Source: CAVZKK01 sp964573475 (lineage in GTDB: Archaea; Thermoproteota; Bathyarchaeia; Bathyarchaeales; Bathycorpusculaceae). Taken from it: a stretch of DNA of 9,679 bases. The stretch spans positions 1 through 9,679 of the forward strand of contig CAZNJT010000059.1 of NCBI GenBank assembly GCA_964573475.1, given 5' to 3'. Shown piece by piece: positions 1 to 7,634 of the stretch. The translations under genes were made by a program, and so were the position numbers. Every line of letters begins with the position of its first letter. Position 1 is the stretch's first letter. The notes under the pieces are model-generated. The model was given only the letters and a program-made list of their open reading frames with translations, was not told the DNA's origin and ran no database searches.

Positions 1-482
1 TCGCAGCAATCAACGGCTACGCGCTTGGCGGGGGCTTAGAAGTAGCCATGGCATGCGATATACGTATAGCCTCAGAGAACGCCCGCATGGGACAAACAGA
101 AATCAACATAGGCTTAATCCCCGGTTGGGGCGGAACCCAAAGACTCACACGCCTAATCGGCAGAACCAAAGCAAAAGAACTGATTTTCACAGGAAAAATG
201 ATTGACGCAAAAACCGCAGAGCAACTAGGCATAGTGAACATGGTTGTACCTGCAGACAAGTTCAAAGAAACTGTACGGCAATTTGCTGCTGAACTAGCCT
301 CAAAAGCTCCAGTAGCCCTTAAAGTTGCCAAAGCCCTAATCAACAAAGGCGCAGAAATAAGCTTAGATGTAGCATTAGCACTAGAACGTGAAGGATTCGG
401 CGTAGTAGCCTCAACAGAGGATTTGCAAGAAGGCGTATCAGCATTTACTGAAAAACGAAAACCAACATTCAAAGGCAAATAA
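1..482 (+). CDS. Enoyl-CoA hydratase/isomerase family protein (crotonase), 5'-truncated
   Basis: This is the C-terminal part of a crotonase-fold enzyme; the gene enters from the left edge with its reading frame at base 3 and stops with TAA at 480-482. About 159 residues are visible of a usual ~260. It opens in the oxyanion-hole segment NGYALGGGLEVAM and continues through GQTEINIGLIPGWGGTQRL. The two catalytic glutamates of true enoyl-CoA hydratases (E144 and E164 in the rat enzyme) are both present, at visible residues 13 and 33, with the same 20-residue spacing. The end, EGVSAFTEKRKPTFKGK, matches the classical hydratase C-terminus. It should hydrate a 2-enoyl-CoA to a 3-hydroxyacyl-CoA in the cytoplasm, in fatty-acid or crotonyl-CoA/hydroxybutyryl-CoA metabolism. 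Chain-length preference cannot be read from this part. The ATG at 48 is internal, not the start. It converges on the surface-protein gene across a 96-nt spacer. Family certain; exact substrate not. Confidence 0.93.
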   Translation, partial: AAINGYALGGGLEVAMACDIRIASENARMGQTEINIGLIPGWGGTQRLTRLIGRTKAKELIFTGKMIDAKTAEQLGIVNMVVPADKFKETVRQFAAELASKAPVALKVAKALINKGAEISLDVALALEREGFGVVASTEDLQEGVSAFTEKRKPTFKGK

Positions 483-546
483 GGCAAAGCGCATTAAAAT
501 CAAATAACTCTGCATTTCAATGATACAAGCCATATTGCATCCGTAA

Positions 547-574
547 CCAAAAAACTAAAACAAAAGAAAAAGAG
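547..574 (-). terminator. T-rich terminator of the surface-protein gene
   Basis: Read on the minus strand, the bases just after the TAA stop of the large gene contain four T-runs in succession (T5, T4, T4 and T6). Archaeal RNA polymerase terminates at such T-rich tracts without needing a hairpin. No comparable T-run follows the convergent hydratase gene on the plus strand. Inferred from composition and position only. Confidence 0.45.
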
Positions 575-578
575 GAGT

Positions 579-3500
579 TTATCGAACAACTTTTTTGCTG
601 CGTTTCTTTATTAGAATCGTTGCCGATAAGGATAGAAGCATAAAGATTGTTATCAGCATCATTGATGGAAATTCTGGAATCACTGGATAGATGTAATACA
701 TTCCAGAGTTGTCTTGAACTGCATTATTGTCAACATTGTCGCTCGCGGAAATTGCATATTTGACCGTCATATTGCTGTACTGCGCTGGAATTGTTCCTTC
801 ATAAAGGCCGCTTGTTGAGTTGTAATTCATGGTTACGTTTGTCCAAGTTGTTCCGTTGTTTAAGGAATAGTGCAGAATCGCTTCTTTCACTCCGCTTCCT
901 AGATCGGTTATGTTGGCAGAAATCTTTACTGCTTGGCCAACTTGAATGTCTCCTGTTGGATAACGTGTAGGCGTGTGAATGTTTGGCGCTGTTGTGTCAA
1001 GGTAAACTGTCTGGCTTTTGACGTCTTCTTCGTTTCCGAAATAGTCTGTGCTGAAATACTGAATTGTGTGAGGTCCGTCATCCAGACTCGAGAGATTGAA
1101 TGGATGATCATAGGTCTGCCATGAGCCGTCATCGATTTTGTAGGTTGTCGCTGTTACGTTGGATTCTTCGTCAATGGCTAACAATGAAATTGGAGATGCT
1201 GCAGAAAGCCAGTCTTTCCCCGCATGGGTGTAGGCTGTGTAGTTTATGGATGTTGAGGGTGGATTTTTGTCAACAAAAGCTATTGTCAACCAAATATTGT
1301 AATAGCTGTTAACTAAATCTTGAGCCATATCAACTATGAAGATTCGCCCGTTAGCTGCAGCGATTTGCGGGCCTCTATCAGCTACTGAGAACCATGCTGC
1401 AAAATCGAGCGTGCCGTTTTTGTGAGTAATTCTGTGTTCTGGAACCAACTTGTTTCCTGCTGAATCCACCATCGCATAATAAAGGTCTGTGTGTTGCCCA
1501 GTCCATTCGTTAATCCACACTATGTTAGCCATGCCATGTTTGTCAACTGCTACATTGGCTAAATAGGATTTAACGTAGTCATTTTCCGAGACAAGCATCT
1601 CATCAACTACTTTGATGGTTGCAGGGTCTGCTGAGTTTCCGTTTCTATCATCTAGGTATGGATCGATTTTCATATAGAAGATTTCCACGTTTCCTGTTGC
1701 GTTTGCTTGGAATCTGGAGTCGTGCCACACTATGTGTATTTTGTCTTCAGAGTCTATGTCGACGAAAGGTCTTGCGTATTTCCAAGTTTCGCTACTATTG
1801 GTCAGCTGGGTACTGTTGATTAGCACATTTCCTGTGCTTCCGTCTATCATGGTATACCAAATGTCTCTCCAGCTATAAGTGTCACCAGTCCATCCTTCCG
1901 TGACAAAGAACACGTGAGCGTTATCATGGGAGTCCACTACGATTTCAGGTTCGCCCCAGTCTACATCTGTTTGGAATCCAGCGGTTACGTTAGTTTCCGA
2001 AACAAGTAAGTCGCCAGCTGAGTTCATTACAAGGTAATGCAATTCCGTTGTGTTGCCATTTTGATATGCAGGTGCACCTCCGTCGAACCAGACAACATGA
2101 ACCCTGTCTTCTGAATCCACTGCAAGGTTAGGTGCTCTAGATTTGCTGTTGTCCCTTGTGCTGATTATGGTTTCTGGTATCACAGTTATGTCTACGTAGT
2201 TAGCTGAACTGCCGTTCATATCATCTAAATACGGGTTGATCTTTAGGTACACGACTTCTTGGCTGTCTAGCTTTGTGCTGTTAGTGTAATCTGGCCAAGG
2301 TTCGTAGATGTATTCTGCGTGGAAGACTATGTGAACATTGTTGCTGGAGTCAACGCCTATTGAAGGTCGTCGAACATGGTAAGCAGTTGCGTTGGGACTA
2401 GAGTCAAGGCAAGTTTCGTTAATTAGGACATTGCCGTAGCTGTCAACCATCATATAGTATAAGTTAGCAGTGTTGTTTCCAACCCATACGATGTTGAGAT
2501 TGCCATTATGATCCAGCGCTATGGATGGAGTTTCCTCTTGGTTCCCCATGAAAATTTGAGTAAGTTCTTTTAGGATTTGTGGACCCGTGTACAATGCTTC
2601 TGAAGCCCATCTGATAGCGTTAGCCCAAAGCGTGTAGAAATCTCCACCTACTTCAGTCCCAGTGGTGTTGTAGTAAGCGTAGTTTGGATAGATGCTTATT
2701 TGAACCACACGCTGGTTGTCTTCCAGTATGCGATATCCCGCAAGCGGACATGGTTCTCCAAGATAATTCGGACCTGTCCAATTGGCAACTACGATTGTGT
2801 CTGCTTTGGCGTGTACTCCACCATGATACGAGTCACACCATAAGCTCTGGACGCCAGAAGTTATTGGATGTGTAATGAGAGACAATACATTAAGCGTGTC
2901 ATTTGTGTACTCGCAGCCGTATCCATCGCTTGTGAAGGGGTCAATTGTTTCCAGAAGTCCCCAGCCATTACCGATCTCACTTCTATCCTGCTCATAGAAT
3001 GTTCCTATGATGAGGTTTCCTCCAGCCTTCACATATTCATAGACCGCAGAGCCTACGTTGGGAGCGTTGCTGAAATATCCATCTTCAAACAGCAGGACAA
3101 CATCGAAAGCTCTCAATTTTGAAATGCTAGGAGTCTCCGAGCTAACGTCCATCCAAGCAAAGTCTACGTCCTTAATTTTCAGCGTGAAATCCAAAGCGCA
3201 CGTGTCAGCCATCCGGTTGCTGAGTATCAAACATTTTGGTCCTACGTGCTTCCCTGCCCATTCAACCGAGTTTAGAAGTAGCCTCACTGCATTTACATCC
3301 GTATACAATCCTTCAGTATGATAGACTTGAAAGTCTCCGAAATAGATGGGTCCAAGATACACCGTCTTGCCTAGTCCGTAACACCACAGAGCAACCACGG
3401 GATAGCCACCATCTGTTGTAACACCGAGCACTGTTGCGCCAGAATCTGCTGCAAGAGAATCGGGGAATTCGGCAAAAACGTAGATTGGAAACGTGTCTAC

Positions 3501-4067
3501 TCCTTGAGTTATTGGATTGTTCTCAGAAATCATCGTTACGTTGCCTGAAGTCTGACAATCGAATGGTGGAGAAACTGGCAAAATTTGGTCGAGGTCTCCG
3601 CCAGTTATTCCTGCATACTCTATTCCATAAAGTGTCCATCCAGTTGCGACCAGTCCGCCTCCTTTTTCAACCCACTTCTTCAAGGCTGATTGGCATGCGT
3701 TGAAATCATTATCGTGCCATCCACTGTCTCCAATTACAACCACGTCATAGTTGTCAAGTTTCTCTATCGTGTCGATGTCTGATCCATTCACAATTGCTGT
3801 TTCGTATCCGCGAGATTCAAACAGGTCTTGCATGGAATAGACTGGATCGTTGGTACTATTGTCTCGTGATTTACTATTGTTAGCGCATTCGATGGCTACT
3901 CTTAATGGTTCCTCCGAGGCTGCTCCAAACTCCACTGTTTGTTTCAACTGAGCCGATGACACAACAGAGTTTGATGAAGAACTATTCCCTAAATATGCAG
4001 CTGCTGACATGGAAATCAATAGAAGCATCAGAACCGAGAACGCTTTTATTTTTAAAGAACTTTTCAA
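579..4067 (-). CDS. Large secreted surface protein: tandem amidotransferase-like domains, beta-propeller, Ig-like domains, PEFPS C-terminal anchor
   Basis: Encodes 1162 residues. A signal peptide (basic start, hydrophobic residues 9-24) is followed by two Rossmann-like class I amidotransferase/ThuA-like domains (about 54-272 and 277-493; strands such as YDVVVIGDSGW and FDVVLLFEDGY). I see no glutaminase nucleophile elbow in either. Next come seven repeats about 54-78 residues apart, with anchors of the type PxIxVDSxxxxHIVW at about 513, 567, 645, 706, 766, 836 and 899, suggesting a seven-bladed beta-propeller. An OmpL47-like domain (about 936-1027, with KIDDGSW and DGPHTIQYFSTD) and an Ig-like domain (about 1028-1112) follow. 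The C-terminus is PEFPS (1131-1135), a hydrophobic helix and KKRSKK, resembling archaeal PEF-CTERM sorting signals. About 27 N-glycosylation sequons and cysteines confined to the first 553 residues fit an extracellular glycoprotein. Start: TTG at 4065-4067 with GGAG at 4078-4081, directly ahead of the signal peptide. Role unknown; adhesion, sensing or polymer binding are guesses. Confidence 0.88.
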   Translation of the reverse strand: MKSSLKIKAFSVLMLLLISMSAAAYLGNSSSSNSVVSSAQLKQTVEFGAASEEPLRVAIECANNSKSRDNSTNDPVYSMQDLFESRGYETAIVNGSDIDTIEKLDNYDVVVIGDSGWHDNDFNACQSALKKWVEKGGGLVATGWTLYGIEYAGITGGDLDQILPVSPPFDCQTSGNVTMISENNPITQGVDTFPIYVFAEFPDSLAADSGATVLGVTTDGGYPVVALWCYGLGKTVYLGPIYFGDFQVYHTEGLYTDVNAVRLLLNSVEWAGKHVGPKCLILSNRMADTCALDFTLKIKDVDFAWMDVSSETPSISKLRAFDVVLLFEDGYFSNAPNVGSAVYEYVKAGGNLIIGTFYEQDRSEIGNGWGLLETIDPFTSDGYGCEYTNDTLNVLSLITHPITSGVQSLWCDSYHGGVHAKADTIVVANWTGPNYLGEPCPLAGYRILEDNQRVVQISIYPNYAYYNTTGTEVGGDFYTLWANAIRWASEALYTGPQILKELTQIFMGNQEETPSIALDHNGNLNIVWVGNNTANLYYMMVDSYGNVLINETCLDSSPNATAYHVRRPSIGVDSSNNVHIVFHAEYIYEPWPDYTNSTKLDSQEVVYLKINPYLDDMNGSSANYVDITVIPETIISTRDNSKSRAPNLAVDSEDRVHVVWFDGGAPAYQNGNTTELHYLVMNSAGDLLVSETNVTAGFQTDVDWGEPEIVVDSHDNAHVFFVTEGWTGDTYSWRDIWYTMIDGSTGNVLINSTQLTNSSETWKYARPFVDIDSEDKIHIVWHDSRFQANATGNVEIFYMKIDPYLDDRNGNSADPATIKVVDEMLVSENDYVKSYLANVAVDKHGMANIVWINEWTGQHTDLYYAMVDSAGNKLVPEHRITHKNGTLDFAAWFSVADRGPQIAAANGRIFIVDMAQDLVNSYYNIWLTIAFVDKNPPSTSINYTAYTHAGKDWLSAASPISLLAIDEESNVTATTYKIDDGSWQTYDHPFNLSSLDDGPHTIQYFSTDYFGNEEDVKSQTVYLDTTAPNIHTPTRYPTGDIQVGQAVKISANITDLGSGVKEAILHYSLNNGTTWTNVTMNYNSTSGLYEGTIPAQYSNMTVKYAISASDNVDNNAVQDNSGMYYIYPVIPEFPSMMLITIFMLLSLSATILIKKRSKKVVR

Positions 4068-4107
4068 ATTAGATTCTCTCCTAGCCCCTCACTTACGTTT
4101 CAATGAG

Positions 4108-4115
4108 TATATAAA
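4108..4115 (-). promoter_or_regulatory. TATA box of the surface-protein gene
   Basis: On the minus strand this reads TTTATATA, close to the archaeal TATA-box consensus and the best match in the window. It lies about 26 nt upstream of an expected transcript start near 4085. That would leave a short leader carrying the GGAG ribosome site at 4078-4081, 10 nt before the TTG start. It sits in the 169-bp spacer after the lyase gene, so the two minus-strand genes are probably transcribed separately. Sequence match only. Confidence 0.55.
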
Positions 4116-4210
4116 AATTAAGAGCGTGCTTCTAGCAATTCTCCATCGTTTGATTTCTATTGAAAAAGGATGAATGCCATAAAGAATTATGGTAGACTAC
4201 CAACTCCAAA

Positions 4211-4231
4211 CCAAACAAAAAGAGAAAAGGG
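4211..4231 (-). terminator. T-rich terminator after the lyase gene
   Basis: Immediately downstream of the TAG stop of the lyase gene, the minus strand reads CCCTTTTCTCTTTTTGTTTG, a pyrimidine-rich tract with T4 and T5 runs typical of archaeal termination. The surface-protein gene downstream has its own TATA box, which supports a transcription break here. Confidence 0.42.
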
Positions 4232-4236
4232 AACGA

Positions 4237-5682
4237 CTAATACTCGCCTACTTCTTTTTTGAACACTTCACTAAGGTCTTTCTCCCAGTTGTCTAAGGCT
4301 TCCAATTTTCCAATGAAGAATCTTAGCACTGGTGGTTCAAACACGAATTTCAAGCCTTTTATCATGTTTCTGTGCTTATACAGCCAATTTATCCTATCAA
4401 CAGCATATTCAATATGCGATATAGAATAAACTCTCCTTGGCAGTGCAATCCTGCACAATTCCAAGTCGGCGAAAACCTCTTTTCCATCCTTGTCTCTTTC
4501 CATCGAAATAGTGCCCCTTTCCATGCTTCTAATCCCTGAAACTATGTAAAGCGCTGCTGTCAAGGCTCCTGCTGGATACTGTGATTGAGGGATATGCGGC
4601 AAAAACTTTTTAGCATCCAAATGACAAGCCAATCCGCCCGGCGGTGTAACCACCGGAATCCCAGTCTCAACTAGTCTATTAACAAAATATTTTATTTGCT
4701 CTACTGCACAACCAGCAACATCAAGATCAACCATTTCTCTCATTCCAACTGCCATGGCGGCAACTTCTCGCTGAGACATACCACCATATGTAAAGAAGCC
4801 TTCATATACTGGAAGCCAAGGCTGTATCTTTTCAAAAAACTCTTTGTTATTTGTTGCTATGCAACCGCCTCTAACAGAAGTGTTTTTCCTTCCACTCATA
4901 TAGAATAGGTCTGTAACGCTGCACATCTCTTTGACTATCTCTGCAACAGTTTTATTTTGATACGCTTTTTCTCTTTGTCTTATAAGATAGGCGTTTTCGC
5001 AGATTAGGCTTCCATCAAGAACGAGAATTAAGCCATGCTCATTGCAAATCTGCCTGATCTCATTCAAATTTTCCATGGAAAACGGCTGTCCGCCAAGCAA
5101 ATTAGTTGTTGCTTCCATGCGAACAAAGGCTATCTTGTCTTTGCCATACTTCTTAATAGTGTTTTTCAACTTTTGCGGATCCATGTTACCCTTAAAAGGA
5201 TGAGTGCTTGCCGTCTTCAAAGCTTCATCAGCATAAATCTCTAAACACAATGCTCCCCCAGTCAGTTCGATATGTACCTTAGTGGTTGTAAAATGGTAGT
5301 TTGTAGGCACCACATCGCCTGATTTGGCAAATACTTTTGATATTAGATGTTCTGCTGCTCTGCCCTGATGAACATTCATTACATACTTATATCCTAAAAC
5401 ATCTTTGACCGCATCAGCAAATTCATAGAAAGTCATGCTACCAGCATAGGCATCATCAACTTTCATCATGGCAGCGAACTGGTTATCGCTCATGGCATTT
5501 ACGCCGCTATCGGTTAGCATATCAAGGAATATGTCCTTGGTTTTAAGCTGGAATGTATTGTATCCAGCCTCTTCTATGGCCTTAAGCCGCTGTTCCACAG
5601 GTGGCAGCCAGATTTTTTGCACCATTCTCGTCTTGTGCATCTCTATAGGTATTTCCTTACCTGATGACAATTTTATGGACAT
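4237..5682 (-). CDS. tpl: Tyrosine phenol-lyase-like beta-eliminating lyase (PLP-dependent)
   Basis: A fold-type I PLP enzyme of the tryptophanase/tyrosine phenol-lyase family, 481 residues from the ATG at 5680-5682. Expected reaction: tyrosine + water to phenol, pyruvate and ammonia, in the cytoplasm. Numbers in parentheses are Citrobacter TPL, recalled from memory. Conserved are Y79 (Y71), the HQGR loop, T132 in FTTT (T124), N194 (N185), D223 (D214), the PLP lysine K266 in SGRK (K257), R411 (R404), and the TPL-specific R389 in MERG (R381) and F455-F456 (F448-F449). Tryptophanases lack the MERG arginine and carry histidine in place of the first of those phenylalanines, so TPL is the better call. 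Odd: R217 is L226, H343 is L351, and the cation-site residues E69 and N262 are D77 and R271. The ATG has GAGGT 7 nt upstream (5690-5694) and gives the family N-terminus. An in-frame TTG at 5764-5766 would add 28 residues and lacks a ribosome site. It is divergent from iorAB. Family sure; substrate likely, not proven. Confidence 0.85.
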   Translation of the reverse strand: MSIKLSSGKEIPIEMHKTRMVQKIWLPPVEQRLKAIEEAGYNTFQLKTKDIFLDMLTDSGVNAMSDNQFAAMMKVDDAYAGSMTFYEFADAVKDVLGYKYVMNVHQGRAAEHLISKVFAKSGDVVPTNYHFTTTKVHIELTGGALCLEIYADEALKTASTHPFKGNMDPQKLKNTIKKYGKDKIAFVRMEATTNLLGGQPFSMENLNEIRQICNEHGLILVLDGSLICENAYLIRQREKAYQNKTVAEIVKEMCSVTDLFYMSGRKNTSVRGGCIATNNKEFFEKIQPWLPVYEGFFTYGGMSQREVAAMAVGMREMVDLDVAGCAVEQIKYFVNRLVETGIPVVTPPGGLACHLDAKKFLPHIPQSQYPAGALTAALYIVSGIRSMERGTISMERDKDGKEVFADLELCRIALPRRVYSISHIEYAVDRINWLYKHRNMIKGLKFVFEPPVLRFFIGKLEALDNWEKDLSEVFKKEVGEY

Positions 5683-5773
5683 TACGCAAACCTCATGAGT
5701 GTTGCTGTTATCGGATATGCGTTTTAATAATTCTTTCGGTTTAAGATTGCTTTTTGTTTTGAACAACCAAAAG

Positions 5774-5779
5774 TTATAT
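5774..5779 (+). promoter_or_regulatory. Putative promoter (TATA box) of iorAB
   Basis: TTATAT preceded by an A-rich, BRE-like AAAAG. It would place transcription initiation near 5802, giving a leader of about 28 nt that contains the GAGGAG ribosome site at 5817-5822. Because the element is nearly self-complementary (AGTTATATG against CATATAACT), it could also be read toward the lyase gene. Confidence 0.45.
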
Positions 5780-5785
5780 GTAAAG

Positions 5786-5795
5786 GGATAAAACT
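5786..5795 (-). promoter_or_regulatory. Candidate promoter element of the lyase gene
   Basis: On the minus strand this reads AGTTTTATCC. The same 10 bases occur on the plus strand at 9579-9588, and 9 of the 10 on the minus strand ahead of the xpf gene. As a TATA-like box it would start transcription near 5764, giving a leader of about 80 nt to the preferred ATG at 5682. Alternatively the RNA would begin almost exactly on the TTG at 5766, which is why a leaderless, longer lyase cannot be excluded. Confidence 0.3.
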
Positions 5796-5816
5796 ATGAA
5801 CGTTTTCTATAAAGCC

Positions 5817-5822
5817 GAGGAG
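5817..5822 (+). promoter_or_regulatory. Ribosome binding site fixing the TTG start of iorA
   Basis: GAGGAG lies 7 nt before the TTG at 5830-5832. No ATG or GTG start lies close by that would still leave the complete N-terminal TPP-domain strand, so this site decides the start in favour of TTG. Confidence 0.7.
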
Positions 5823-5829
5823 AAGTTTA

Positions 5830-7634
5830 TTGCCTGATTTACATGTGTTGTTAAAAGACAGCCCGGGGAAACGTGTTCTTCTGCTTGGTAATGAAGCCAT
5901 CGCTAGAGGAATTCTAGAGGCTGGCATAGGCATAGTAACAACATACCCAGGCACACCAGCATCTGAGATAGGCGACTCCATCTCAGAAATAGCCGAAGAC
6001 GCCGGAATATACATGGAATATTCCACCAATGAAATCGTCGCTGTTGAGGTGGCAGGTGGAGCCGCAAACTGTGGAGTCAGAGCCCTCACAGCCATGAAAC
6101 ATGTTGGGCTGAATGTGGCTTCCGACTTTGTTATGACCTTGGCTTATGCAGGCGTAAGAGGCGGCCTCGTAATTGTTACTGCGGATGACCCAGAATGCTA
6201 CAGTTCACAAAACGAGCAAGACAACCGTTTTTATGCTTTACTTTCGAATCTGCCATGCTTGGAGCCTTCCAATTCTCAAGAAGCAAAAGACATGACAATT
6301 TCAGCGATTGAAATCTCTGAAAAACTGGAACTACCTGTGCTATTGAGAACGACTACTCGCGTAAGCCACACGCGCGGACCAGTAGCCTATGGCAGGGTTA
6401 CGAAACCAAATTTGAAGGGCGAATTCATTAAAGATGTAAAACGTTTAGTAATGGTTCCAGCTAACTCTAGGCCAAAGCACGGAGTGCTTTTGAGGAAGAT
6501 GGAGAAGGCTAAGGAAATCAGCGAAACATCACCTTACAACATAGTTGTTCACGAAGGGAAAAACAAAGAGTTCGGTGTAATTTCCTCAAGTTCAGCGTAT
6601 AATTACGCAGTTGAAGCAGCAGATTTGTTAGGCTTAAATGCCGACATCCTGAAGCTTGGTATGACTCATCCGCTTCCGGAAAAAATGATTGGAGAATTTC
6701 TGAAAAAACATGAAAAAATCATCATTGTTGAAGAGCTCGAACCTTACTTGGAAATGCAGATCAAAGCAATAGCCAAAGATTATGCGCCTGACGTGGAAAT
6801 ATATGGAAAAATGAGTAAGCCATATTTTCCAAGAGAAGGCGAGCTTTCGACACGAATGGTTGCAACGGGATTAGCCAAGATAACCTGCAGAAAATTGCCC
6901 ATAAACTTTGGAAAGATTGATGAAAATTATGCTGAGGTTGCTCGGGATTTGCCGCCGAGACCACCAATATTGTGTGCCGGATGTCCTCATAGAGCATCTT
7001 TATACGTTATGAAAAAGGTTGCAGGCGAAAAATTGGTCTATTCAACGGATATAGGTTGTTATGCTTTAGGATGTGCTCCACCATTGAGAGCTGGCGATAT
7101 AATGACGTGTATGGGTGCGAGTATAGGCACTGCGGAAGGAATAAGCAAGGTAATCGGCGAAGATACTTTGGCAATAATTGGAGACTCAACATTTTTCCAC
7201 GCCGGAATCCCTGGACTTATAAATGCTGTCTATAACAATCACAAAGTCATTGTAGCCGTTTTAGACAACCTTACCACAGCGATGACTGGGCATCAGCCAC
7301 ATCCTGGAACGGGCATGACTGGCATGCATACTCCATCAGAGAGAATACTCATAGAAAATGTTGCCAAAGGGTGCGGCGTAAAATATGTTAAGGTGGTTGA
7401 TCCCTTCAAAATTAAAGAAGCCGAAGCGGTTTTAAAAGAGGCTTTAGCCCGTACTGAGCCTTCAGTTATAGTTTTTCGGGCTCCATGCGCTTTGATGGTG
7501 GTTAGGGAGAGAAGACGCAAAGGCGCAGAAATTGTGGTTTGTAAAATTACCGATAAATGCACAAATTGTATGGCTTGCATTAAGCTTTTGGGCTGTCCAG
7601 CCGTGATTGTTGAAGATGGAAAAGTGGAGATTAA
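5830..7634 (+). CDS. iorA: Indolepyruvate:ferredoxin oxidoreductase, alpha subunit (3' end lost in gap)
   Basis: The large subunit of the TPP- and iron-sulfur-dependent enzyme that oxidatively decarboxylates aryl pyruvates (from Trp, Phe, Tyr) to aryl-acetyl-CoA, reducing ferredoxin. 601 residues are visible. The N-terminal pyrimidine-binding domain has TTYPGTPASEIGD (37-49) and the TPP-activating glutamate region YSTNEIVAVE (64-73). A middle transketolase-C-like domain spans about 245-345. The C-terminal TPP domain has CAGCPHR (382-388), DIGCYALG (407-414) and the diphosphate/metal motif from GDS (451) to N480, then TTAMTGHQPHPGTG. The first ferredoxin cluster motif, C577-x2-C580-x2-C583-x5-C589-P, is present. 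The second, normally about 15-20 residues later, falls in the N-run. Family length is about 620-650, so roughly 30-45 residues are missing. The frame read through the Ns into 7761 is an artefact; the real stop lies in the gap. It is followed by iorB and divergent from the lyase gene. Confidence 0.94.

Noticed and set aside
54..482. Hydratase gene starting at the ATG at position 48
   Set aside because: The frame is open and conserved upstream of it (oxyanion-hole residues GGGLE), so the gene begins outside the window.
17..487. Long open minus-strand frame opposite the hydratase gene (156 codons)
   Set aside because: The plus strand encodes an unmistakable crotonase here; the antisense product is low-complexity in appearance and has no family resemblance.
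1272..2549. CRISPR array or tandem DNA repeat suggested by recurring motifs in the large gene
   Set aside because: The recurrence is at protein level (propeller blades); the nucleotide sequences have diverged and spacing varies.
5724..6095. Minus-strand open frame across the start of iorA and the divergent promoter
   Set aside because: It overlaps the conserved TPP domain of iorA and the promoter region; no recognisable domain and no ribosome site.
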